Assembly (NCBI RefSeq): GCF_000423845.1
Contig: NZ_AUIT01000018.1
Location: 1-39,391 of the forward strand
From: Thermodesulfobacterium hveragerdense DSM 12571
GTDB lineage: Bacteria; Desulfobacterota; Thermodesulfobacteria; Thermodesulfobacteriales; Thermodesulfobacteriaceae
Reading direction: 5' to 3'
Length of the DNA: 39,391 bases
The position numbers and the translations under genes were made by a program. Positions 25,425 through 32,813 of the stretch are shown here, in pieces. The notes beneath the pieces are model-generated. The model saw only the letters and a list, made by a program, of their open reading frames with translations, did not search any database and was not told the DNA's origin. Each line of letters begins with the position of its first letter. The stretch's first letter is position 1.

Positions 25425-26984
25425 ATGAAAGACAGGATTGATAAAATCGGGATAGTAGTTTTACTCGTTGGATTTGTCCTCAGACCCTTCGAGTTCTGGT
25501 CCATAGAGCTTATTTCTCGCGATTCTCCCCTTTATCTTTATCAGGCGATGGTCCTTGCTACAGGCAATCTCAATCTTTTAGACCTTTGTGGCCTTTCTTC
25601 AAGGATCAAAGAAATTAACCTCTTTTCAGTTGCGATCGTTCCGTTTTATTATCTTTTTAGAGATTGGGAAGTTGCAGGAAAGTTGGTTTCTTTTGTCTCA
25701 AGCTCTCTTTCTTTGGTTTTGCTTTATTCAATCATGAGAAGAGTTTTTAAAGCTCCTATCCTTTATTTAGTTTTATTAGCCTATAGCTTTAATCCAACCT
25801 TGATAAAAGAGTCTGCAGAGGTGATGAGGGAGTCTTTTTTTACCTTTTTAGTCCTTTTGGGAGTCTGGTTTTTTATAAAAGGTTATCAGGAGTCAAGCAA
25901 AAAAAAGGTTATTCTTTTTGTGTTAGCCAATCTTTTCTGGGTTTTATCTTCTTGGGTAAGGATTGAAGGAGTATTTCTCATAGGGTTAACTTTCTTGTAC
26001 CTTCTTTTCTGTTTTATCTTTGGAAAAGACAAAAAATCAGCCTTAAACACCTTGGTTAGCTTTTCTATAATACCTTTTATCCTTCTTTTAGTGGGTATAG
26101 GTTATGTAAGTTTTTATAAAGGGTTTTTTTTGGTTGAATTAAAGGGCAAGCTTTCTTGCTTAAACCCCTTTGAACAGCCCTTCGCAAAAGAGTTAAAAAA
26201 CTTCAGGTATTTAGACATTCCTATGCCTTCTCCTTATTTCTGGGACATTTTAAAACAGAACCTTTGGCTGATTGCCTTTGGAACCACTTTTTTTTATAAG
26301 TTTATCCCTGCTCTACACTTCCCTATCTTTCTTTTATTTTTAGCAGGGTTTAAAAACTTAAGAAGTTTTCTTAAGGAAAACCCTTTAACTACCTACTTTT
26401 TGGTAGTTTCAGTGGGATATTTTGTGGGACTCTGGTATTTTACCTTTGCTAAATGGTATATGGAAAAAAGATATATGTTGCCCCTTCTCTATTTTGTAAG
26501 CCCTATCGTGGGATTAGGGATTCTTAACGTTAAAGCCTTTTTAGAACGGAGATTTAGGCTTTCTTCTACCAAGATTATAGGACTTCTTATGGCCTATATC
26601 ATAATTTTTTCAGGTATTAAGGTGTTTCAGCCAGAAAGGGTAGATAAATTAGGGATTAAACAGGTAGCCTTAGATATAGCAAGGTCTCTTCCAGAGGAAG
26701 AACTAAAGGTTTGCTCGGAAAAAGCCTGTAAAAATTTAGTTTTTACCAGAGAAGGAAGAATTCTTTTCTATGTTTCAAACTACAAAAAGGTTCCTCTGTG
26801 TCCCGCAATCGAATGGCGAGATTTTTATGTTAAACTTGGGAAAAAACCTGTGGATGAGGTGGTAAACTACATCACTTCTAAAGGATATAAATTTGCTATC
26901 CTGGAACGAGAGATATTTAAAGAAAACACCTTTGTTTTAAAACAACGGTTAGAATCCTCAGGTATCAAAGTTTATGTTTTATAG
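25425..26984 (+). CDS. Polytopic glycosyltransferase (GT39/ArnT-like)
   Basis: A 519-residue inner-membrane protein with roughly ten transmembrane segments across residues 8-405 and a soluble C-terminal part of about 110 residues. The first loop has SRDSPLYLYQA, matching the acidic first-loop motif of GT-C enzymes that use polyprenyl-phosphate sugars, and ESAEVMRESFF follows. It most likely transfers a sugar from a lipid carrier to LPS at the periplasmic face. Substrates are unknown. It sits between kinase and GT4 genes of the same cluster, with gaps of 35 and 9 bases. Confidence 0.72.
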   Translation: MKDRIDKIGIVVLLVGFVLRPFEFWSIELISRDSPLYLYQAMVLATGNLNLLDLCGLSSRIKEINLFSVAIVPFYYLFRDWEVAGKLVSFVSSSLSLVLLYSIMRRVFKAPILYLVLLAYSFNPTLIKESAEVMRESFFTFLVLLGVWFFIKGYQESSKKKVILFVLANLFWVLSSWVRIEGVFLIGLTFLYLLFCFIFGKDKKSALNTLVSFSIIPFILLLVGIGYVSFYKGFFLVELKGKLSCLNPFEQPFAKELKNFRYLDIPMPSPYFWDILKQNLWLIAFGTTFFYKFIPALHFPIFLLFLAGFKNLRSFLKENPLTTYFLVVSVGYFVGLWYFTFAKWYMEKRYMLPLLYFVSPIVGLGILNVKAFLERRFRLSSTKIIGLLMAYIIIFSGIKVFQPERVDKLGIKQVALDIARSLPEEELKVCSEKACKNLVFTREGRILFYVSNYKKVPLCPAIEWRDFYVKLGKKPVDEVVNYITSKGYKFAILEREIFKENTFVLKQRLESSGIKVYVL

Positions 26985-26993
26985 CGTTTTTGG

Positions 26994-28046
26994 ATGAAAA
27001 AAATCATTCTTTTAAGGCCAAAAATAGGTTTTGGAATCGGAGGGGCTGAGGCCCACGCAGCAAACGTAGCCTTAAAGCTTTTAGAACGTGGGTTTAAGGT
27101 AGGACTGATTGCCCATACCATATCTTTCCCAGAAGAGATTTTAAAAGAACTGAAGTTATATCAGATAAAATGGAAAGGCTTTGGGTCAGTACCCAAACAT
27201 CTTTTTTTTATCTATCAAGCCAAAAAAATCCTTGCCAATCTTTCTTCTTATAAACTCATAAGCTTTTTTCGCTATCCCTATCCTTCTGACCTCTTTATCC
27301 TTTGCGACCCTTTGATAGCCTTTTTACAGCAACAAAAAGCTTCAATTTTTAGACGTTTTAGCCTTAGATATAAAATCCTTCTAACCCTTGAAAAAAAAGC
27401 ACTTATTAACGCAAAAAAGGTGGTTTCTCTTTTTTGTCTTGGCAAAGAGTTGATCAAACAGTTTTATCCAGAGGTCTACAGTAAAACTGTAGTTTGTCAT
27501 AGGGGAATGGATTTTAAAAGATTTAACCCATCTTTGAAAAAGCTAAAAACAATTTATAGAAAAGAAAAAGGCTTTGACGAAAAAGATTTTTTGCTTCTTT
27601 TTGTGGGGTATGATGCCAAAAGGAAAGGGCTTTCTCTTTTGATGGAGGTTTTACCAGAGCTTCCCGAAAGGGTTAAGTTACTTGTTGTGGGGAGAGAAGG
27701 AGTCTCAACCAGAAGGGTGCGTTTTTTAGGTAAAATTCAAGAAGTAGAAAAATACTATGGTATGGCAGATCTTTTTGTTCTTCCTACGAGGTATGACCCT
27801 GGAGCCATGGCAACGCTTGAAGCTTTAGCTACGGGAACTCCTGTGGTTACCACTTTTTATGATGGGACAAGTGAGTTTGTTAAGGAGGGACTTAATGGAT
27901 TTGTGGTAAACCGAACAAAAGAAGACTTAAAGCAGGCAATTTTAAAGGCCTTGAGCCTTAGGTTTGATCCAGAAAGGATTTCGCAAACTGTAAGTCATCT
28001 AACCTGGGATAGTTATGTGGACTGCCTTATTTCCCAACTGGAATAG
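26994..28046 (+). CDS. Glycosyltransferase family 4 (WaaG-like)
   Basis: A 350-residue GT-B transferase resembling LPS core glucosyltransferase WaaG/RfaG. The N-terminus has GFGIGGAEAHAANVALKLLE, VVCHRGMDFKRFNP marks the domain linker, and LLFVGYDAKRKGLSLL and RYDPGAMATLEALATGTPVV give the sugar-nucleotide site with the E-x7-E-like region. The C-terminal 32 bases overlap the following kinase gene, a close coupling that in enterobacteria is also seen for waaG and waaP. Donor and acceptor are inferred only from context. Confidence 0.85.
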   Translation: MKKIILLRPKIGFGIGGAEAHAANVALKLLERGFKVGLIAHTISFPEEILKELKLYQIKWKGFGSVPKHLFFIYQAKKILANLSSYKLISFFRYPYPSDLFILCDPLIAFLQQQKASIFRRFSLRYKILLTLEKKALINAKKVVSLFCLGKELIKQFYPEVYSKTVVCHRGMDFKRFNPSLKKLKTIYRKEKGFDEKDFLLLFVGYDAKRKGLSLLMEVLPELPERVKLLVVGREGVSTRRVRFLGKIQEVEKYYGMADLFVLPTRYDPGAMATLEALATGTPVVTTFYDGTSEFVKEGLNGFVVNRTKEDLKQAILKALSLRFDPERISQTVSHLTWDSYVDCLISQLE

Positions 28047-28782
28047 TTTTAGGTTTTACTTTTTTTCTGAAGAAGCTAAAGAGGTTTTTAATCAGCTTAA
28101 AACAGCCCCCTTTTTGGCTAAACCTAATAAAATTACTCCGTCTCATCTAAACTTTTTGATATCTTTGGAATCTTCCGGAAAAATAGACTTTTTTCTTAAA
28201 GCTTTTGTCCCCAGGTTTTTTAAAAAAAATAGGGTTAAAAGTTATTTGGAGGTAGTAAAATCTTTAAAAAAATTAGAGGTCCCTATAATTGAACCTTTGT
28301 TTGTGTTTTGGAGAAGTCCTCAAGTTGCGTTTCTAAAAAAAGAGACCTTTTACGGTGGAATTGTTTTTCCCTATCTTTCCCAAGGTTTTTTAGGTTTTAA
28401 AGACTTTTTAGAAAGAGAAGGTTTTTTAGAAGCTCTGGTCAGGTTTTTGTTTAGACTTCATCAAAAGGGTGTTTTTATAAGAGATACCAAGTTTAATAAT
28501 TTTTATCATACAAACGAGGAAGGGTTTAAGATTTTTGACCTTGACGGATTAAAGGTGTATAACCCCCCTCTCGATAAAAAGCTCCGTCTAAAAGACCTAT
28601 CAGCCCTTGCTATGACTTTAGAATGGAGTGGTATGAAAGAGACAACAAAACGCATTTGGACGGTTTATGTAAGTCTTTATTCAGGGTTAACCCAGAAAGA
28701 CTTTCTGTTTTTTGTTAAACAGGTAGAAAAAAGAAGAAAAAAAAGAGAAAAACATTTTGCCCTAACCCGCAGAGAAGTTTGA
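28015..28782 (+). CDS. Second LPS-core kinase-like protein (WaaY/RfaY or Kdo-kinase type)
   Basis: A 255-residue kinase-fold protein distinct from the one at 24634. VFIRDTKFNNFYH is a catalytic loop with Asp and Asn spaced as in lipopolysaccharide kinases, and FKIFDLDGLKVY carries the metal-binding Asp. The usual ATP-binding Lys region is less clear. The start at ATG 28015 lies inside the preceding glycosyltransferase gene (32-base overlap), and no other Met or common alternative start lies nearby. It is the last gene of the LPS-core run. The Fur promoter begins 11 bases after its stop. Confidence 0.7.
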   Translation: MWTALFPNWNSFRFYFFSEEAKEVFNQLKTAPFLAKPNKITPSHLNFLISLESSGKIDFFLKAFVPRFFKKNRVKSYLEVVKSLKKLEVPIIEPLFVFWRSPQVAFLKKETFYGGIVFPYLSQGFLGFKDFLEREGFLEALVRFLFRLHQKGVFIRDTKFNNFYHTNEEGFKIFDLDGLKVYNPPLDKKLRLKDLSALAMTLEWSGMKETTKRIWTVYVSLYSGLTQKDFLFFVKQVEKRRKKREKHFALTRREV

Positions 28783-28793
28783 AGCTTATCCCC

Positions 28794-28822
28794 TTGACAC
28801 ATTAGGTTTGAGTAAGTATTAT
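28794..28822 (+). promoter_or_regulatory. Consensus sigma70 promoter of fur
   Basis: TTGACA (28794-28799), 17 bases, TATTAT (28817-28822), followed after 12 bases by a perfect palindrome. The predicted start near 28829 gives a leader of about 43 bases. It probably drives fur, feoA and the genes after them. Confidence 0.75.
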
Positions 28823-28834
28823 TTAATTAATTGA

Positions 28835-28849
28835 ATTTGAAAATCAAAT
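28835..28849. promoter_or_regulatory. Candidate Fur-family operator
   Basis: ATTTGA-AAA-TCAAAT is a perfect 6-3-6 palindrome placed just after the predicted transcription start of fur, where a repressor would block clearance. Autoregulation is common in Fur/PerR regulators. The half-site TTTGAAAAT is also part of the rpmE inverted repeat. Confidence 0.5.
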
Positions 28850-28871
28850 AAGCTAAATGGAGTTTGTCTAT

Positions 28872-29306
28872 ATGTTAGAAGAGGTGGAAACTTTTCGCAG
28901 GTTTATCAAGTCTAAGGGGCTAAAATATACCCCAGAGAGAGAAGAGATATTTAAAGAAGTTTTAAGTTGTTCTGATCATTTTGATGTGGAGGACATCTAT
29001 CTTAATCTAAAGAACAAGGGACATAAAATTTCTAAAGCCTCAGTTTACAGAACCATTCCTCTTTTGGTAGAAGGGGGTTATATTCAAGAAGTTTACAGAC
29101 AGGGGGGGCGTTCTTACTATGAGGTAACCTTGAAAAAAAGGCCTCATTTACATTTTATCTGTATAAAGTGTAACCAAGTAGAAGAGATGGTAGAAAATAA
29201 ATTAGATGAGTTTTTAAAAAAGGAGATGAAGAAAATTTCTTTTTCTCCTCTGACCTACCATCTTGAAATCTTTGGGATATGTAGTCGTTGTAAGTATAAG
29301 GAATAG
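28872..29306 (+). CDS. Fur-family metal-responsive transcriptional repressor (Fur/PerR/Zur)
   Basis: A Fur-superfamily regulator, dimeric, with an N-terminal winged helix (KYTPEREEIFKEVL, then KASVYRTIPLLVEGGYI as the recognition region) and a C-terminal metal and dimerisation domain (HLHFICIKCNQVEEM, and the terminal CSRCKYKE). The two CxxC pairs form the structural zinc site. Which metal or peroxide it senses cannot be told from sequence. I start it at ATG 28872, which has GGAG 9 bases upstream. ATG 28857 is in frame but has no ribosome binding site. feoA follows after 14 bases, which favours an iron role. Confidence 0.88.
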   Translation: MLEEVETFRRFIKSKGLKYTPEREEIFKEVLSCSDHFDVEDIYLNLKNKGHKISKASVYRTIPLLVEGGYIQEVYRQGGRSYYEVTLKKRPHLHFICIKCNQVEEMVENKLDEFLKKEMKKISFSPLTYHLEIFGICSRCKYKE

Positions 29307-29320
29307 GGGAGGTTTTTTCT

Positions 29321-29608
29321 ATGTTGTTGGTAGAGGCTAAATGTGGTGATAAGGTAAAGATAGAAGAATTTTTAGGAGAAGATGCTATAATAAAAAAAAT
29401 AGAGGCGATGGGATTAAGAAAAGGAGATGTGTTTGAGGTCTTAAGGGTTTGGGGAAGAAATTTTTTACTTAAAAACGAGAATTCCAGGGTGGTTATAAGT
29501 TTCGATGTAGCTAAAAATATAGTGGTAGATCTTTTGGGTAAAATGGTTAGGATTGAATGTGAATGTAAGCCTTGTAAGAAAAAAAAGCATAGGTGGGGTT
29601 GGCTCTGA
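29321..29608 (+). CDS. feoA: FeoA-domain protein
   Basis: A 95-residue SH3-like FeoA protein, a cytoplasmic partner of the FeoB ferrous-iron transporter. IEAMGLRKGDVFEVL and the terminal VVDLLGKMVRIE give the domain. The tail is Cys- and Lys-rich (CECKPCKKKKH) and is not part of the common FeoA core. GGGAGG precedes the ATG. No feoB is nearby; the next gene is the PilZ-PyrE fusion, whose ATG overlaps this stop as TGATG. A stand-alone FeoA could instead be a regulator. Confidence 0.85.
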   Translation: MLLVEAKCGDKVKIEEFLGEDAIIKKIEAMGLRKGDVFEVLRVWGRNFLLKNENSRVVISFDVAKNIVVDLLGKMVRIECECKPCKKKKHRWGWL

Positions 29609-30576
29609 TGGAAAAACGTCAATTTACCCGTATTCCCATTCCAGTAGATGTGGAGTTTTTGATAGGAAACGTAAGTTACTCAGCAAAGATTAAAGACATA
29701 AGTTATGGAGGGGTATTCTTAGAAAGTGATTTCTGTCCTGCCCCTGATAAAGAGGTGGTATTAGTTGTGTTTTTAAGTCCTGAAGTAAAGATTTTTATCA
29801 AAGGGATGGTGGTTAGGACGGTACCAGGACAAGGGTTTGGAATAAAGTTTACCTATATTTCTCCAGAGAGTTTTGAACATCTAAAAAATTTGATTTATTA
29901 TAACCTTCCTTCTGAAGATAAAGCGTTTAAGGAACTAAGAAGGTTTTTAGGAAAAGCTCATCCTTTAGTGCAGAGTGTCATTGAAATCTGTATAAAAGCC
30001 AAGAGGGATGCTCTTTTAGAGTTTATTTTAGAAAGGGCCTTTCTTTATTCTCCAGATAAGCCTTTTGTTTTGGCAAGCGGAAGAGAAAGTCCTTATTACT
30101 TAGACTGCAGAAAGGTTACCCTTTATTCTAAAAGCTTTGAGTTAATAGGTTGTGCCTTTTGGCAAGAAATAAGGTTTCTTGGAGTCGATGGAGTTGCAGG
30201 TATGAGTATAGGGGCTGACCCTATAGTTTGTGCTGTTCTTTCTAAAGCTCAGGAAGAGGATTATCCTTTAGAAGGGCTTTTGATCAGGAAGGAACCTAAA
30301 AAATATGGGACCTCTAAACAAATAGAGGGAAATGTTTTTCCTGGTATGGAGGTTGTTTTGGTAGAAGATGTGGTTACTACCGGGAAATCTGTGATAAAGG
30401 CTATAGAAGCCTTGGAAAAGGAAGATATCAAGATAGTAAAGGTTATGGCTTTGGTTGACCGAGAAGAAGGAGGTAAGGAAAAAATAGAAGAGAAGGGATA
30501 TGAATTCATGCCAATTTTTACCTTTTCTGAAATCATTAAGGCTTATGAAAGAAAGATGCAGGGGGTAAGCTTATGA
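29608..30576 (+). CDS. pyrE: PilZ-orotate phosphoribosyltransferase fusion protein
   Basis: A 322-residue protein with two domains. Residues 1-112 are a PilZ domain with the complete c-di-GMP signature, R-x3-R (Arg4, Arg8) and D-x-S-x2-G (Asp30, Ser32, Gly35). Residues about 128-322 are an orotate phosphoribosyltransferase with LASGRESPYYLDCRKV, IRKEPKKYGTSKQIEG and the PRPP loop VVLVEDVVTTGKS (249-261), so the sixth step of UMP synthesis should be intact. The start is ATG 29608, overlapping the feoA stop as TGATG, with AGGTGGGG ahead. An upstream GTG at 29593 is in frame but would remove that site. It overlaps pstS by 4 bases. Direct c-di-GMP control of pyrimidine synthesis is an inference. 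Confidence 0.9.
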   Translation: MEKRQFTRIPIPVDVEFLIGNVSYSAKIKDISYGGVFLESDFCPAPDKEVVLVVFLSPEVKIFIKGMVVRTVPGQGFGIKFTYISPESFEHLKNLIYYNLPSEDKAFKELRRFLGKAHPLVQSVIEICIKAKRDALLEFILERAFLYSPDKPFVLASGRESPYYLDCRKVTLYSKSFELIGCAFWQEIRFLGVDGVAGMSIGADPIVCAVLSKAQEEDYPLEGLLIRKEPKKYGTSKQIEGNVFPGMEVVLVEDVVTTGKSVIKAIEALEKEDIKIVKVMALVDREEGGKEKIEEKGYEFMPIFTFSEIIKAYERKMQGVSL

Positions 30577-31622
30577 ACATAAAATCCTTATTAGGACTTT
30601 TTTTAGTTTGGGTGGTACTTTTAGGTCTTTATGGTTGTAAAGGGGGAGGGGAAAAGCCTGCCAAGCCCTCTAAATTCATTAACGGAGCAGGGGCAAGTTT
30701 CCCTTACATTCTTTATGCTAACTGGGCAAACGAATACTATAAGTCTACCGGTATTAAGATAAACTATCAATCTATAGGGTCTGGAGGGGGTATAAGACAG
30801 ATTATCGAAAAAACCGTTGATTTTGGCGCTACTGACAAGCCTTTAACTCCTAAAGAGGTGGAAGAAAACAAACTTATTCAATTTCCTACGGTTATTGGAG
30901 GGGTGGTTCCAGTAGTGAATATTCCGGATATTAAAGAAAAAAGTCTAGTTTTAGATGGAAAGACTTTATGTTATCTCTTTTTAGGTAAGATTAAAAAGTT
31001 TAACGATCCAGAGATAAAAAAACTTAACCCTGATCTGCCTTTGCCGGATAAAGAAATTTTAGTGGTTTATAGGGCCGATGGTTCTGGGACTACAGCCATA
31101 TTTACCCATTATCTTTCTCAGGTATGTCCTGAATGGAAGAAGGAGGTAGGCACAGGGACCTCAGTAAGCTGGAAAACCGGGGTTGGGGCTAAAGGAAACG
31201 AGGGGGTTTCTAACTATGTAAAAAAGACCCCTTATACACTTGGATACATAGAGTATGCTTACGCTATACAGAATAAACTTTCTATGGTAAGTTTAAAAAA
31301 TGCCTCAGGGGCTTTGGTTACCCCTTCTGAAGAATCCTTTAAAGAGGCGGTTAAGTCTGCAGACTTAGACCCAAAAAAACATTTCTATGCTTGGATTACC
31401 AACGCCCCTGGAGAAAAAGCCTGGCCTATTGCAGGGTTAACCTATATCCTTCTATCTAAGGATAAAGATAAAGAGGAGGTTAATAAGGAGGTGGTTAAAT
31501 TTTTTGAATGGGCCTTTAAACAGGGTGATGCTATAGCAGTTAAGCTTGCTTATGTTCCTCTTCCAGAAGAAATAAAAATTAAAATTTATAAATACTGGGA
31601 GGAAAACAGGTTAAAACCATAA
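30573..31622 (+). CDS. pstS: Phosphate ABC transporter substrate-binding lipoprotein
   Basis: A 349-residue periplasmic phosphate-binding protein. The signal peptide ends in LYGC with the lipidated Cys22. The mature part has GAGASFPYILYANW, YQSIGSGGGI, DFGATDKPL and YRADGSGTTAIF, the phosphate-contacting motifs of PstS, and a typical C-terminal half (WPIAGLTYILL). The start overlaps the preceding stop as ATGA. The permease and ATPase genes pstC, pstA and pstB and the regulator phoU are not adjacent, so it either serves a transporter elsewhere or acts as a sensor. Confidence 0.9.
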   Translation: MNIKSLLGLFLVWVVLLGLYGCKGGGEKPAKPSKFINGAGASFPYILYANWANEYYKSTGIKINYQSIGSGGGIRQIIEKTVDFGATDKPLTPKEVEENKLIQFPTVIGGVVPVVNIPDIKEKSLVLDGKTLCYLFLGKIKKFNDPEIKKLNPDLPLPDKEILVVYRADGSGTTAIFTHYLSQVCPEWKKEVGTGTSVSWKTGVGAKGNEGVSNYVKKTPYTLGYIEYAYAIQNKLSMVSLKNASGALVTPSEESFKEAVKSADLDPKKHFYAWITNAPGEKAWPIAGLTYILLSKDKDKEEVNKEVVKFFEWAFKQGDAIAVKLAYVPLPEEIKIKIYKYWEENRLKP

Positions 31623-31635
31623 ATTTTTAATTATT

Positions 31636-32802
31636 ATGTTCTGGTTTATTTTAGTCTTTTTTACTGTATCTTCTCTGATTTATTTCTATCTTTATCTTAC
31701 TAAGATTAGGCCCTTAGTTAAAAGACGTAATCTCCGTAAATTTTTTGTTTTTTTGTTTAGCCTACTTGTATTCTCCCCGCTTTTAATAAGGTATGCTGAC
31801 CAATATTTAGACCCTCTATTTTCGAAGTGGTTGGCTTTTTTGGTGCTTATATGGATCGGTTTTGTGCTTTATCTTTGCGTTTTTTGTGTAGTTTTTGACT
31901 TAATAAAGATCGTTTTTCGCTGGGAAGCCCTTACTTCAAAAAAGATTTTGTTAGGTGCCGTTCCGTTAGCCTTAGGGTTTTCTGCATACAGTTACTATGA
32001 AACCCTTGGTTTAGAGGTGATAAGGCTTCAGATAAGAACAGATAAACTTCCTCTTCAAGTAAGTCAGGTTAAGATCATGCAGATTTCTGACCTGCATTTA
32101 GGGCCTTTTTTGGGTCAAGAAAAGATTGAACTGGTTAAAAAAGTTTGGGAAAAGGAAAAACCAGATCTGATAGTAAATACCGGAGATTTGGTTGATGGAA
32201 ACATGAGAAAAAAGGACCATCTGGCAGAAAAACTTGCTAAAATCACCACACCTTTTGGTAAGTATGCTGTGATGGGAAATCATGAATACTACAGAGGCTG
32301 GAAACAGGCTTTAGAGTTTATAGAAAAGTCAGGGTTTAAGGTATTAAAAGACGAATCAGAGGTAGTAGGAAGTTTTTTGGTTTTAGTTGGTCTTGACGAT
32401 AGAGATTGTCGTTATTATAAGGCCTGTAGCTCAGGTTTTGATGAAAACACTTTTTTGTGTAAAATCCCTCGAGATAAGTTTGTGTTAGTTTTAAAACATC
32501 AACCGGTGGTTCAAAAAGAAACCATCGGATGTTTTGACCTTATGCTTTCTGGTCATACCCACGGAGGACTATATAAAGGAATAGGCTCTTTTTTGGTTAA
32601 ACTTTTATACGAAACTGATAGGGGATTAAAGTATTTAGGAAAGGGGGCTTATCTTTTTGTCTCAAAAGGGGTTGGCACCGGAGGCCCTCCGATGAGATTT
32701 TTAACTCCTCCTGATGTGGTTATCATAGAACTAATAAATATAAAAAATGAAAAGCAGCCTGAAAATAGAGCAGTTCTTTTTCGAGAAAGATATAAAATGT
32801 AA
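31636..32802 (+). CDS. Membrane-anchored metallophosphoesterase (YkuE/YaeI type)
   Basis: A 388-residue protein with four transmembrane segments in residues 1-125 and a C-terminal calcineurin-like phosphoesterase. The metal ligands are Asp152 and His154 (SDLHLG), Asp184 (NTGDLVDG), Asn215 and His216 (GNHEYY), His288 (LKHQPV) and His307/His309 (SGHTHGG). The family includes YkuE and the chlamydial UDP-2,3-diacylglucosamine hydrolase LpxG, so a lipid A step is one option, and the nearby LPS-core cluster makes that worth noting. The substrate is not determined by the sequence. No clear ribosome binding site precedes the ATG, 13 bases after pstS. Confidence 0.82.
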   Translation: MFWFILVFFTVSSLIYFYLYLTKIRPLVKRRNLRKFFVFLFSLLVFSPLLIRYADQYLDPLFSKWLAFLVLIWIGFVLYLCVFCVVFDLIKIVFRWEALTSKKILLGAVPLALGFSAYSYYETLGLEVIRLQIRTDKLPLQVSQVKIMQISDLHLGPFLGQEKIELVKKVWEKEKPDLIVNTGDLVDGNMRKKDHLAEKLAKITTPFGKYAVMGNHEYYRGWKQALEFIEKSGFKVLKDESEVVGSFLVLVGLDDRDCRYYKACSSGFDENTFLCKIPRDKFVLVLKHQPVVQKETIGCFDLMLSGHTHGGLYKGIGSFLVKLLYETDRGLKYLGKGAYLFVSKGVGTGGPPMRFLTPPDVVIIELINIKNEKQPENRAVLFRERYKM

Positions 32803-32813
32803 GGGGAAAAAGG

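Noticed and set aside
29155..29622. 155-codon open frame on the minus strand
   Set aside because: It lies antisense to fur, feoA and the PilZ-PyrE start, all of which are well supported. Its translation is low-quality and Ser/Phe/Leu-rich, as expected of a shadow frame.
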